In this document: piece after piece, positions 20,128-28,454 of the stretch
Position numbering within the stretch: the first letter of the stretch is position 1
How the letters are laid out: every line of letters starts with the position of its first letter
Source of the DNA: Clostridiales bacterium UBA2432
Lineage (GTDB): Bacteria; Bacillota; Clostridia; Lachnospirales; Vallitaleaceae
Direction of reading: 5' to 3'
Assembly: GCA_002342805.1 (NCBI GenBank)
Contig: DDQW01000042.1
Span: forward strand, 1 to 64,000
Length of the DNA: 64,000 nt
Program-made: the position numbers and the translations under genes
The notes under the pieces: generated by a model
The model's database searches: none
What the model saw: only the letters and a program-made list of their open reading frames with translations
Told to the model about the DNA's origin: nothing

Positions 20128-20652
20128 TTACTCATCCAACACACTAATCTTTCCTATGTAAGGTAGATTACGATAATGTTGGCAGTAATCTAATCCATAT
20201 CCAACAACAAACTCATCAGGAATCGTAAAACCTACATATTCAACATCCACATTCACGACACGACGATCGGGTTTATCGAGCAATGTTACAATCTTAATAC
20301 TATTAGGATTTCTTTGATTCAATACATGGACTAAATAATTCAATGTTCTTCCTGAATCGATGATGTCTTCAACAATTAGAATGTCTTTACCTTCGATTGA
20401 GTCATCTAAATCTTTAACAATCTTTACAACCCCTGTGCTTGTTGTTTCATTTCCATAACTGGATATTGCCATGAAATCCATAGTCATGGGAGGCGTAAGC
20501 TCTTTTGCTAAATCTGTCATGAACATGACACCGCCTTTTAGCACACAAATCATATTGATTTCCTTGCCTTCATATTCTTTTGAAATTTGTTCTCCAAGTT
20601 CTTTCGTTCGTTTTACAAGTTCCTCTTTTGAAATTAGAACGTCAATTGTCAT
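20128..20652 (-). CDS. hpt: Hypoxanthine phosphoribosyltransferase
   Basis: 174 aa, family-typical length. The PRPP-binding motif [14 protein letters not shown] (about 95-108) and the C-terminal purine-binding segment are present. It converts hypoxanthine and guanine with PRPP into IMP and GMP. It overlaps the end of tilS by 11 bases. RBS GGAGG is 12 bases upstream of the ATG. Confidence 0.96.
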   Translation of the reverse strand: MTIDVLISKEELVKRTKELGEQISKEYEGKEINMICVLKGGVMFMTDLAKELTPPMTMDFMAISSYGNETTSTGVVKIVKDLDDSIEGKDILIVEDIIDSGRTLNYLVHVLNQRNPNSIKIVTLLDKPDRRVVNVDVEYVGFTIPDEFVVGYGLDYCQHYRNLPYIGKISVLDE

Positions 20653-22120
20653 AGCCTTTATTGTCCTCCTTAGTTAGTTCTACTTTGATTATATTAGACG
20701 AATCTTCTCTTGCTTCATACATTGGATTAACACGATATCCAGGTACCCAAAGTATATGATTTCCCAACGCTAGCAAGGGAAGTTGATTTCGCAATGAAAG
20801 CGGGATTTTTTCGTCAATAAAAAATTTTTTTATTTTTTTTGAATGTCCTTCCGAGTCAATATGGATAATATCTCCCGGCTTTCTCGTTCGTAAAACTAAA
20901 TTAGCTTTTATTTTATCATAATCGAACCATTTAGTGTATAGATTTTTTGTATTTTTAAAAGAATCTTTATACTTTGTTGGTTGTTCGTTCACAACAGTAT
21001 ACCATAAATCAGCCTTTTGAATATACCCTTTATCCGGAATCCTGTCAAGTACATGAATAAATTCCTCCGTATTCAGACTTTTTTTATATAAAAAAACAAG
21101 TCGCTGATATTCTTTGATGACCATTAATCCCTTATACACTTCAATCTTTTTGCCCGATTGATGAGACATAAGATTTAAAATTCTTTCAACATGAATATAT
21201 TCAAGATTCTTCGTTGTCCCCACTAACTCTTCGATAACTTTTCTTAATACTCGTCGTATAATCGCTGGATGTTCCCGCATAAGCATATCACCATCAATAA
21301 TATTCACATGGTCGCTTTCTGTTACCGCATAATCCCTATCCGTCAATTCTTTTGAACATGATACTCGTTTATATATTTTATCTGCTTCAAGCTCCATATA
21401 ATCATTTTCATCACCAAACACCATTCCTGCACGATATAGTGTATCAATAATATTGGGATTGAAGTCATTTTTAATATGCGTTAAAAGTTGATGACGAATC
21501 TTATTTCGTTGATATGTCATAAGCTGATTTGTTTCGTCATTCACATATAGCAAGCCCTTACGACCAATGTACTCCATAATCTCTTGTTTGGACGTACTTA
21601 GAAGCGGTCGTATCAAAAGATCTTGATATTGATTCTCGCTAAACACTTCCATCCCTTTTAGTCCTAGAAGACCTGTTCCTCTCATAAATCGATATAATAG
21701 TGTTTCCGCTTGATCATCCTTATGGTGTGCTACCGCAATTTTATTTCCGTTTTTTTCTAACAGATAGCGATGTAGCGCCATATATCTTAACGTTCTTGCT
21801 CCATCTTCTTCAGATACACGTTGGGTCTTACAATATTCCAATACATCTACATATTGGACCATAAGTGGTAACCCCAACACATTACAGTGATGCTTACAAA
21901 TACGAATATCTTCATCAGCATTCTTCCTTAGACCATGGTGAATATATATGGGAAACACTTCAAAGAAAATCATTTGCTTCTTGGATAGCTCATTTAGTAA
22001 ATACAAAAGCGCCACCGAATCAGCACCTCCGGAAAATCCCAAAACAATGCGATCACCTGTTTGAATAAGATTTTCTTTAAGAATTAAATGTTTAAATCTG
22101 TCAGTCAATTCGTTTGGCAT
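20642..22120 (-). CDS. tilS: tRNA(Ile)-lysidine synthase
   Basis: 492 aa. The PP-loop ATPase motif LGFSGGADSVALL is at about 29-41. The central substrate-binding region and C-terminal domains end near 480. It converts the C34 wobble base of tRNA-Ile(CAU) to lysidine, which is essential for AUA decoding. It is followed by hpt with overlap, the standard Firmicutes arrangement. A terminator separates it from divIC upstream. In sporulating relatives spoIIE commonly occupies that gap. Confidence 0.95.
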   Translation of the reverse strand: MPNELTDRFKHLILKENLIQTGDRIVLGFSGGADSVALLYLLNELSKKQMIFFEVFPIYIHHGLRKNADEDIRICKHHCNVLGLPLMVQYVDVLEYCKTQRVSEEDGARTLRYMALHRYLLEKNGNKIAVAHHKDDQAETLLYRFMRGTGLLGLKGMEVFSENQYQDLLIRPLLSTSKQEIMEYIGRKGLLYVNDETNQLMTYQRNKIRHQLLTHIKNDFNPNIIDTLYRAGMVFGDENDYMELEADKIYKRVSCSKELTDRDYAVTESDHVNIIDGDMLMREHPAIIRRVLRKVIEELVGTTKNLEYIHVERILNLMSHQSGKKIEVYKGLMVIKEYQRLVFLYKKSLNTEEFIHVLDRIPDKGYIQKADLWYTVVNEQPTKYKDSFKNTKNLYTKWFDYDKIKANLVLRTRKPGDIIHIDSEGHSKKIKKFFIDEKIPLSLRNQLPLLALGNHILWVPGYRVNPMYEAREDSSNIIKVELTKEDNKGYDN

Positions 22121-22154
22121 AGCTTTTTTCCTTTCCGGGTAGTTTACGACGTAT

Positions 22155-22183
22155 TAAAAAGGACTCAACCTTTCAGTCGAGTC
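22155..22183 (-). terminator. Terminator after divIC
   Basis: Stem GACTCGAC / GTTGAGTC (22162-22169 and 22176-22183, one G-T wobble), 6-base loop, then CCTTTTT on the minus strand. Confidence 0.85.
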
Positions 22184-22200
22184 ACTGTCAAAAGCATCTA

Positions 22201-22482
22201 CTATTCTTCTGTGATAAAGAGAATCTCGCCTTCTTGTATCAAATTAAATTCATTTCTCGCTTTCTTTATGATGAACTCATCTGATTGAATGTAATATTGC
22301 ATTTCTTCTAGTTCGACTTTGCGTTCAAGTTCACTAACAAGTTCATTATTGAGAGCTTCTAATTCTTGTTCTTTCTCAAGTGTTTTTGTATATGCTTCAG
22401 AAATCTGAAAAAAAACAATTCCGCTTAACAGCATAAGAACAAATATTAAAAAATATATCGATTTATGTTTTTTTCTCTTCAT
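22201..22482 (-). CDS. divIC: Septum formation initiator family protein (DivIC/FtsL-like)
   Basis: 93 aa from the ATG at 22482, chosen over one 15 bases upstream that has no space for an RBS. Basic N-terminus, one membrane helix (about 9-28) and an extracytoplasmic coiled coil (about 30-65) rich in Glu/Leu. DivIC acts with FtsL and DivIB in divisome assembly. Position after hup and rqcP supports DivIC over FtsL. Confidence 0.85.
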   Translation of the reverse strand: MKRKKHKSIYFLIFVLMLLSGIVFFQISEAYTKTLEKEQELEALNNELVSELERKVELEEMQYYIQSDEFIIKKARNEFNLIQEGEILFITEE

Positions 22483-22569
22483 GAACCCATCACCCACTTT
22501 AGAAATTATATTTTATATACCAAGTATAGTATAGCATTAATTCAAAAAATATGGTAGTCATTAAAAAAA

Positions 22570-22815
22570 TTATTCATTCAAATATGTAAACATTGAATCT
22601 GCATCTTCTTTTTTAGTTGTATCTTTGATTGCGTCGACTCTGACCTTAACAACATTATTTCCAAAAGAGATTTGAATAACATCATTGATACTTACCGGCG
22701 TTCCTGATTTAGCCACTTTCCCATTTATTTCCACACGTCCTGCATTACAGGCGTCATTAGCTACACTGCGTCGTTTGATTAAACGTGATACTTTTAAAAA
22801 CTTATCTAAACGCAT
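22570..22815 (-). CDS. rqcP: S4-domain RNA-binding protein RqcP (YabO/HslR type)
   Basis: 81 aa, nearly all one S4 domain (about 1-65, MRLDKFLKVSRLIKRR). RqcP binds stalled 50S-peptidyl-tRNA complexes and helps RqcH add C-terminal alanine tails. It follows hup across a terminator. In spore formers yabP and yabQ normally come next, but here only 87 bases separate it from divIC. Confidence 0.93.
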   Translation of the reverse strand: MRLDKFLKVSRLIKRRSVANDACNAGRVEINGKVAKSGTPVSINDVIQISFGNNVVKVRVDAIKDTTKKEDADSMFTYLNE

Positions 22816-22844
22816 ACTATTCTCCTTTTTTGTTCTTGTATAAC

Positions 22845-22875
22845 AAAAAATCTACACTAATCGTGTAGATTTTTT
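22845..22875 (-). terminator. Terminator between hup and rqcP
   Basis: Perfect 13-bp stem (22845-22857 and 22863-22875, core ATCTACAC / GTGTAGAT) with a 5-base loop and A/T runs on both sides, so it can act in either direction. It would limit rqcP transcription from the hup promoter. Confidence 0.9.
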
Positions 22876-22893
22876 GAATCTTAATCGATTAAA

Positions 22894-23172
22894 TTATTTT
22901 GCATTAACAGCATCTTTCAAAGCTTTTCCAGCTTTGAATCTTGGTGCTTTTGAAGCAGCTATCTTCATTTCTTCACCTGTTTGTGGGTTTCTTCCAGTTC
23001 TAGCTGCTCTTTCAGATACATCATAAGTTCCAAATCCAACTAATTGAATTTTTCCACCTTGACTTAACTCCTCTGTTACTACATCAATAAATGCTTTTAA
23101 TGCTTTCTCAGCGTCTTTCTTGCTAAGATCAGTTTTTGCTGCCATTGCGCTCACTAATTCTGATTTGTTCAT
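22894..23172 (-). CDS. hup: HU-family DNA-binding protein
   Basis: 92 aa, the canonical HU length. Begins MNKSELV and carries the DNA-binding arm signature [20 protein letters not shown] (about 46-65). It bends and compacts DNA as a dimer and is highly abundant in Firmicutes. RBS GAGGAGGAG is strong. It is followed directly by a strong bidirectional terminator, consistent with high independent expression. Confidence 0.97.
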   Translation of the reverse strand: MNKSELVSAMAAKTDLSKKDAEKALKAFIDVVTEELSQGGKIQLVGFGTYDVSERAARTGRNPQTGEEMKIAASKAPRFKAGKALKDAVNAK

Positions 23173-23216
23173 GTGTCGCTCCTCCTCGTAGTAAATTATT
23201 TTGCTTCAAGAAACTA

Positions 23217-24005
23217 TTAAAAAGATCGCTTCTTAACCACTTCCCAAAGTTCGTTCATTTCGTTAAGGCTTAATGCGTCCATAGCCCGCTCTTGCTTGTT
23301 GGCTATCTCTTCAATGCCCTCAAATCTATTTATAAACTTTTCTGTTGCATTTGTCAAGGTGTTTTCGGCATTTAACCCAAAAAAACGTGATAAATTCACT
23401 ATTTGGAACAACATATCACCAATTTCTTCTTCAATTAGGGTTATGTTCTTTTTTTGAACAGCCTCTTTCATTTCTTGAATCTCTTCATCAAGTTTATCCA
23501 TCATCTGCTCTTCATCAAGAAAATCAAATCCTACCTTTGCTGCTTTTTTTTGAATTTTACTTGCACGCGTTAATGCAGGTAAGGCTTTTGCTACAGAACG
23601 CATAACATCTGTGGTCGTCGAATGGTTTTTTTCAATTTTCTTAATTTCATCCCACTGCCTTAAAACTTCTTCTGCATTTTCTGCATTCTCATTTTCAAAA
23701 ACATGAGGATGACGCCGAATCATTTTTTCAATAATTCCTTGTAATACACTGTTTTCGTCAAAACGAGCCTCTTCTTTAGCTATTTGAATATGAAAAGCAA
23801 TATGCAATAACAAATCGCCTAATTCTTCACGCATATTCTCATCATCATTATTATTAATCGCTTCAACCAACTCATAAGCTTCTTCTATCGTATCATTTTT
23901 TATTGATTGATGTGTTTGTTCTCGATCCCATGGACATCCCTGCTCACTCCGAAGAATGTCCATAATCTTTAAAAGTTCTTCAAATGTATACTGCGTATCT
24001 TTCAT
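23217..24005 (-). CDS. mazG: Nucleoside triphosphate pyrophosphohydrolase MazG
   Basis: 262 aa with two MazG domains (about 20-110 and 150-250). The first starts with GCPWDREQTHQSI, and the EExxE-type metal sites follow. It hydrolyses (d)NTPs to NMP and pyrophosphate. I chose the ATG at 24005 (GGGGG 5 bases upstream) over a TTG 12 bases earlier. In many Clostridia spoVT precedes it. Here murA lies upstream. Confidence 0.94.
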   Translation of the reverse strand: MKDTQYTFEELLKIMDILRSEQGCPWDREQTHQSIKNDTIEEAYELVEAINNNDDENMREELGDLLLHIAFHIQIAKEEARFDENSVLQGIIEKMIRRHPHVFENENAENAEEVLRQWDEIKKIEKNHSTTTDVMRSVAKALPALTRASKIQKKAAKVGFDFLDEEQMMDKLDEEIQEMKEAVQKKNITLIEEEIGDMLFQIVNLSRFFGLNAENTLTNATEKFINRFEGIEEIANKQERAMDALSLNEMNELWEVVKKRSF

Positions 24006-24028
24006 ATGTGCCCCCAAAAAACAACCGA

Positions 24029-25315
24029 CTACATCACTTTGAGTTGTCGCTTTTCTTTTGAATCCGATTTTCTCACAATATCTGCTCCGATACCGCGTAA
24101 TTTTTCTTCAATAAATTCATATCCTCGATCAATATAATCGACATGATTAATGACCGTTTCCCCTTCAGCAACAAGTGCAGCTAAAATAAGCGCTGCTCCC
24201 GCTCGTAAATCAGATGCTGTGATTTCTGTTCCGGTTAATTTTTTCACACCACTTACAATGGCTGTATTACCTTCAACTTTTACATTCACACCCATGCGAT
24301 TTAACTCATCGACATATTGAAATCGATTTTCAAAAATGCTTTCTGAAACAATACTTGTCCCTTTTGTTACTGTTAATAATGCCGTCATTTGAGGCTGCAT
24401 ATCTGTTGGAAATCCAGGATATGGTAATGTTTTAATATTGACACCTTTTAATTCTTTATGAGCATATACACGAATCGAGTCACCTTGCTCCTCGATTCCA
24501 ACCCCCATTTCTAATAATTTTGCTGAAATGGCTTCCATATGCTTAGGAATCAAATTTTCCACAACAACATCACCACCGGTAATGGCTGAAGCAATCATAT
24601 ATGTCCCCGCTTCAATCTGGTCAGGAATAATCATGTATTCTGAACCATGCAGTTTATCTACACCATGGATTTTAATTATATCTGTTCCTGCACCTTTAAT
24701 TTCCGCCCCCATTGAATTCAAGTAGTTTGCCACATCGACAATATGGGGTTCTTTAGCAGGGTTTTCAATCGTTGTAACTCCTTTGGCCATGACAGATGCT
24801 AACATTATATTAATAGTTGCTCCAACACTGACCACGTCAAGATAAATACTGGCTCCATTTAATCGTTTTGCTCTAGCTTTTACCATTCCATGGTCCACTT
24901 CAACTTCAGCACCTAAGGCTTCAAACCCTTTAATATGTTGATCAATCGGCCGTTGTCCTATATTACATCCACCAGGCATTGCAACTTGTGCTTCCTTGAA
25001 TCTTCCAAGTAAAGATCCAAGAAGATAATAAGATGCTCTTATTTTCTTTATATGCTCATAATCAACAACAAGTTTATCTACTTTTCGACTATCGATTTCA
25101 ATAGTATGGTCATCGATATTTTTTATACGTACACCTAAATCCTTCATCGCTTCCAAGAGTACGCGAATATCATCGACATAGGGAACATTTTGAATGGTGC
25201 TTATTCCATCCGCTAACAAGGCTGCGGAGATAATTCCTAACGCTGCATTCTTCGCACCACTGACTTCAACTCTACCCTTTAATACATTTCCACCATTTAT
25301 TATAAACTGATCCAT
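24029..25315 (-). CDS. murA: UDP-N-acetylglucosamine 1-carboxyvinyltransferase (MurA)
   Basis: 428 aa from the ATG at 25315 (GAGGTG). EPSP-synthase fold, with the N-terminal Lys22 in SGAKNA and the catalytic, fosfomycin-target Cys117 in [10 protein letters not shown]. It transfers enolpyruvate from PEP to UDP-GlcNAc, the first committed step of peptidoglycan synthesis. It has its own promoter at 25364-25392. The extra C-terminal tail is short and basic. Confidence 0.97.
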   Translation of the reverse strand: MDQFIINGGNVLKGRVEVSGAKNAALGIISAALLADGISTIQNVPYVDDIRVLLEAMKDLGVRIKNIDDHTIEIDSRKVDKLVVDYEHIKKIRASYYLLGSLLGRFKEAQVAMPGGCNIGQRPIDQHIKGFEALGAEVEVDHGMVKARAKRLNGASIYLDVVSVGATINIMLASVMAKGVTTIENPAKEPHIVDVANYLNSMGAEIKGAGTDIIKIHGVDKLHGSEYMIIPDQIEAGTYMIASAITGGDVVVENLIPKHMEAISAKLLEMGVGIEEQGDSIRVYAHKELKGVNIKTLPYPGFPTDMQPQMTALLTVTKGTSIVSESIFENRFQYVDELNRMGVNVKVEGNTAIVSGVKKLTGTEITASDLRAGAALILAALVAEGETVINHVDYIDRGYEFIEEKLRGIGADIVRKSDSKEKRQLKVM

Positions 25316-25363
25316 TTCACACCTCATTGATCCATCCTAATTATGTATTCTATTCCAAAAGTG

Positions 25364-25392
25364 ATTATATCACATAAGTAAATCTTTGTAAA
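25364..25392 (-). promoter_or_regulatory. Promoter of murA
   Basis: Minus strand: -35 TTTACA (25387-25392), 17-base spacer, -10 TATAAT (25364-25369) with TG one base upstream. Confidence 0.78.
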
Positions 25393-25437
25393 TTCTAATG
25401 CATTTCTAATAATAGCTCCACAACCTAAATCAAGCGA

Positions 25438-26316
25438 TTACAACTTATAAATCACATTCGAATATGCATTAATGTAATAAACATCACCATTTTCAAAAAT
25501 GACACGATAGTAAGGATCTGCTCTGAATGTAAGATTTCTCGCGCCTTCATCAACAACATAATATCCTACATCAATATGCCTGACATTTTGCTCTATTTGG
25601 CTTTCATTATATTCTTCTTCCAGATAATACATCAGATTATACATAACTTCATCAAATGGATATACATTTTGTTTATCTCCACTAAATTCTATCGGTTTAT
25701 AGCGAATGGCCAAGGCTTCTTCGATACCATTCATTGTAATATAGAGCTTAATGTAACTTTGAAAAACGAGATGACCTTTATAACTTTCATTTAGTTCAAT
25801 TCGGTAGCCTTCTCCGTCAACTTCCTTCCAATACGTAGGTTCCATATTTGTGTCTTCACCGAACAAATCTTCTGAAAATTGAAGGATAACCTTGCGAATG
25901 CTTGCATCTGTCAAGTCATCGGGAACATAAGCTTGACCACCATCTTGATGTTTATAATATAGCATTCCTTTTTGCTCACCCATATAAAAGGTCAATTCTT
26001 GTTGCTTATTATAAATGCGCTCCGCAAAATAATCATCGTCAAGGCGACTCTCATATGTTTCGCCCAATACCCGATGAATGATTCCGTCTTTATCTAATGT
26101 GGGAGATTCTAAGCGTAGTTGTGTTTGAGGATAGTAGCCCGGAATATAGGTATATATGCCTATGCCTCGCTCATTTAAAACATTTTCCATTTGACGAACC
26201 CGGCTATCCGACATAACATAACGTTCACTTTCATAATTTTTTTGATTAGCATATAAAAGTAAATTAAAGCCTAGAAAAATCAATATAAATACATTAATCA
26301 CTTTATTCCAATTCAA
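25438..26316 (-). CDS. yycI: Two-component system regulatory protein YycI (WalI)
   Basis: 292 aa. N-terminal membrane anchor (about 7-25, beginning NWNKVINVFI) followed by an extracytoplasmic YycI domain. With YycH it contacts the transmembrane region of WalK and modulates its activity. I chose the TTG at 26316 because AGAGG is 7 bases before it. An ATG 27 bases upstream would bury this site. It overlaps yycH by 14 bases and closes the wal operon. No convincing terminator was seen in the 45 bases that follow. Confidence 0.87.
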   Translation of the reverse strand: MNWNKVINVFILIFLGFNLLLYANQKNYESERYVMSDSRVRQMENVLNERGIGIYTYIPGYYPQTQLRLESPTLDKDGIIHRVLGETYESRLDDDYFAERIYNKQQELTFYMGEQKGMLYYKHQDGGQAYVPDDLTDASIRKVILQFSEDLFGEDTNMEPTYWKEVDGEGYRIELNESYKGHLVFQSYIKLYITMNGIEEALAIRYKPIEFSGDKQNVYPFDEVMYNLMYYLEEEYNESQIEQNVRHIDVGYYVVDEGARNLTFRADPYYRVIFENGDVYYINAYSNVIYKL

Positions 26317-27703
26317 CGTAATACCTCTCTTCATTACTCTCAAGAATCCATGTCAAATAGGCGCCATCTCCCATATGATCAACTCGATAACCTAAATACA
26401 TATCTGTTAGCATCAATGGCTGAATTGCATCAACTAGCAACAAATCATCAATAGGTTTTTGAAAACGCACTTCAAACGCGCTTCCTTGAACAACAACTTC
26501 TTGGCTTTTCCACATTATACGTCGATAATTCGTCACCGTATTACCAGAGACAACGATTTCCATTGGATATCTCATTGAATAGGTACTTAAATCATTAAAA
26601 ACCAAGGGTACATTGCGGTATTTGTAATTATAATATAACACAATTTCATCATCACGTCGTTCAAAATCATCCAATGCATATTCAATTTGATTAAGCAGTC
26701 GATCTTTTGTCAAAAATTCGTTGGCTACACGCAGACTTCGATAGAGTGACGTTTTAGGGTCTTCAATTTCAAAATTGACGGTGTATTCAAACAAACCGTC
26801 CTCTGTATATCGAACAACTGATTCCAAATCTCCAAACCGCATTTCTTTAACATTATTCGTACTCCATGTGCTTTTAGGATTAATAAAAAAATAACTGACA
26901 AAGTTTTCAAGTTGTTCATCATCACGAACTCCGGATTCATAGAAGTACATATCTCCATATAGATTTCCTAATAAATTAAAGGATTGTCCATTAACAGGGA
27001 CTAAAACATCTTCAACAAAAATATCTAAACCTTTCTCTTTTGTCGAAAAGTAGGTATATCCTCGTTCCTCTTCAATCGTTGTAATATGCAAAAGTAAGCT
27101 GTCATTTAATAGTTGCATACGTTCATCTTGAATATTTATTGAAATCATATTTTCAAGCGCTTGGTCTGCAAACACAATGCGTATACCTGAATATTCATTT
27201 GTTTCCGAATGAAAGGAGTCAACATCTTCTTCCGGGAAAATATATACACGTTCGAATCCAAACCCCTCATCAATCCACTTGCTTTTTACATTCAATTCAT
27301 TCGTTAACAATTCATCGGTTATCGCATAGGGTAAATCAAGCATTACATGCGGACGTTTCCAAAGATCTTGTGTTTGAATCTGATAAGAATCAATATGCCC
27401 TATTTCAAAAGAATCTATGATGACTTTGATGCTATCATCGACCAAGTTCAGACTATCACTTTGTGATAAACTCATAACTCCATAAGTCTTGCTACCATCA
27501 CCAAAAAAAACTGAAATTTTTTCCGGAAAAAACAATTCATTTTGCGTTTCATTGTTTTCGCTAATGACGGCGTCTTCATCATTTACCAAACTATAAAAAA
27601 AGTTACGATTTGACGGATAGTCAAACCATAACATGGCCGTTTGATATATGCTCAATAAAACCAAAACAATTAACAAGCTACTTTTTATATAAATCTTAAA
27701 CAT
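26303..27703 (-). CDS. yycH: Two-component system activity regulator YycH (WalH)
   Basis: 466 aa. N-terminal membrane anchor (about 5-25), then a large extracytoplasmic region with the YycH three-domain pattern. It partners with YycI to adjust WalK signalling. RBS AAGGG. Located between the secreted protein of unknown function and yycI. In Bacillus yycH directly follows walK. Confidence 0.87.
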   Translation of the reverse strand: MFKIYIKSSLLIVLVLLSIYQTAMLWFDYPSNRNFFYSLVNDEDAVISENNETQNELFFPEKISVFFGDGSKTYGVMSLSQSDSLNLVDDSIKVIIDSFEIGHIDSYQIQTQDLWKRPHVMLDLPYAITDELLTNELNVKSKWIDEGFGFERVYIFPEEDVDSFHSETNEYSGIRIVFADQALENMISINIQDERMQLLNDSLLLHITTIEEERGYTYFSTKEKGLDIFVEDVLVPVNGQSFNLLGNLYGDMYFYESGVRDDEQLENFVSYFFINPKSTWSTNNVKEMRFGDLESVVRYTEDGLFEYTVNFEIEDPKTSLYRSLRVANEFLTKDRLLNQIEYALDDFERRDDEIVLYYNYKYRNVPLVFNDLSTYSMRYPMEIVVSGNTVTNYRRIMWKSQEVVVQGSAFEVRFQKPIDDLLLVDAIQPLMLTDMYLGYRVDHMGDGAYLTWILESNEERYYVELE

Positions 27704-27734
27704 AGTGAAATCCCTTCTAACCTATAAATCAAAT

Positions 27735-28367
27735 CTAGCGCATCTGATTTAACTGTTCAAAAAATGAAGTATTACCACTCTCAACCGCATTATTAAAAAA
27801 ATCAATCTTTACATTTTCTAGTTCTACTTTTTTCTCTTCTTCCAATCGAACAATATTATATATGCCGTACTTCAGCTCACTCTTATCCGGATTTTCCGAA
27901 ACAATCAAAATATAATTACTTCCAACATTCGCCAATTCAATCGATTCGTTGAATAATCTTGACATTCCAATAACAACCGATTTTTGTTGATTAATCTGAA
28001 CCTCTGCTTGTTGATTCAAATGAAAGACTGTAATACCGACTTGTGTTCCGACACGGCCTTCACCTGAAAAGGTTTTTGTATCTGCAAATGTTGTCATACG
28101 CAGACGAGAAAAATCATCACTTAACTCCAAGTCTCCAATCACATTATTCGTTTTAGAACCTTCCAAGCGTTCTTCAATCAGGCGTGATTTTTGTTTGTTT
28201 GCATTTGCAAAATCAACCTCGAATTGCTCTGCCAAAATTGCCAGCCCTTCATCGGAAAGATTAAGCATAGATTTCCCATCTTCAGCCATGGAATTTTGAG
28301 CATATAAAGAACTACTAAAAAGGAATGTTAATGAAAATATAACCATGATACCTATAAACTTTTTCAT
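27735..28367 (-). CDS. Secreted protein of unknown function in the wal operon
   Basis: 210 aa. Signal peptide (about 1-23, cleavage near YAQ-N), then a soluble extracytoplasmic region: a helical N-terminal segment (about 35-70) and a mixed beta/alpha remainder. No cysteine in the mature part, no lipobox. I recognise no family. It lies between walK and yycH, with RBS GGAAG. Two to three phased WalR-type half-sites lie directly upstream (28427-28454), suggesting it is a direct target of the neighbouring regulator and possibly a feedback component. Confidence 0.7.
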   Translation of the reverse strand: MKKFIGIMVIFSLTFLFSSSLYAQNSMAEDGKSMLNLSDEGLAILAEQFEVDFANANKQKSRLIEERLEGSKTNNVIGDLELSDDFSRLRMTTFADTKTFSGEGRVGTQVGITVFHLNQQAEVQINQQKSVVIGMSRLFNESIELANVGSNYILIVSENPDKSELKYGIYNIVRLEEEKKVELENVKIDFFNNAVESGNTSFFEQLNQMR

Positions 28368-28426
28368 TATAATTCTTCCTTTCGAAAATAATCTATTGTA
28401 ATAGAACTTAAGTATAACAACTTTAT

Positions 28427-28454
28427 ATTACATGCATGTTACAGTCAGGTAACT
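28427..28454 (-). promoter_or_regulatory. Candidate WalR binding sites before the secreted-protein gene
   Basis: Minus strand reads AGTTAC-N5-TGTAAC-N5-TGTAAT. The last two half-sites (28427-28443) match the published WalR consensus TGTWAH-N5-TGTWAH exactly. The first (28449-28454) differs by one base and continues the 11-base spacing. The site straddles the walK stop codon and lies just upstream of a possible weak -35/-10 region with -10 TACAAT (28395-28400), the usual place for an activator. Confidence 0.72.
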
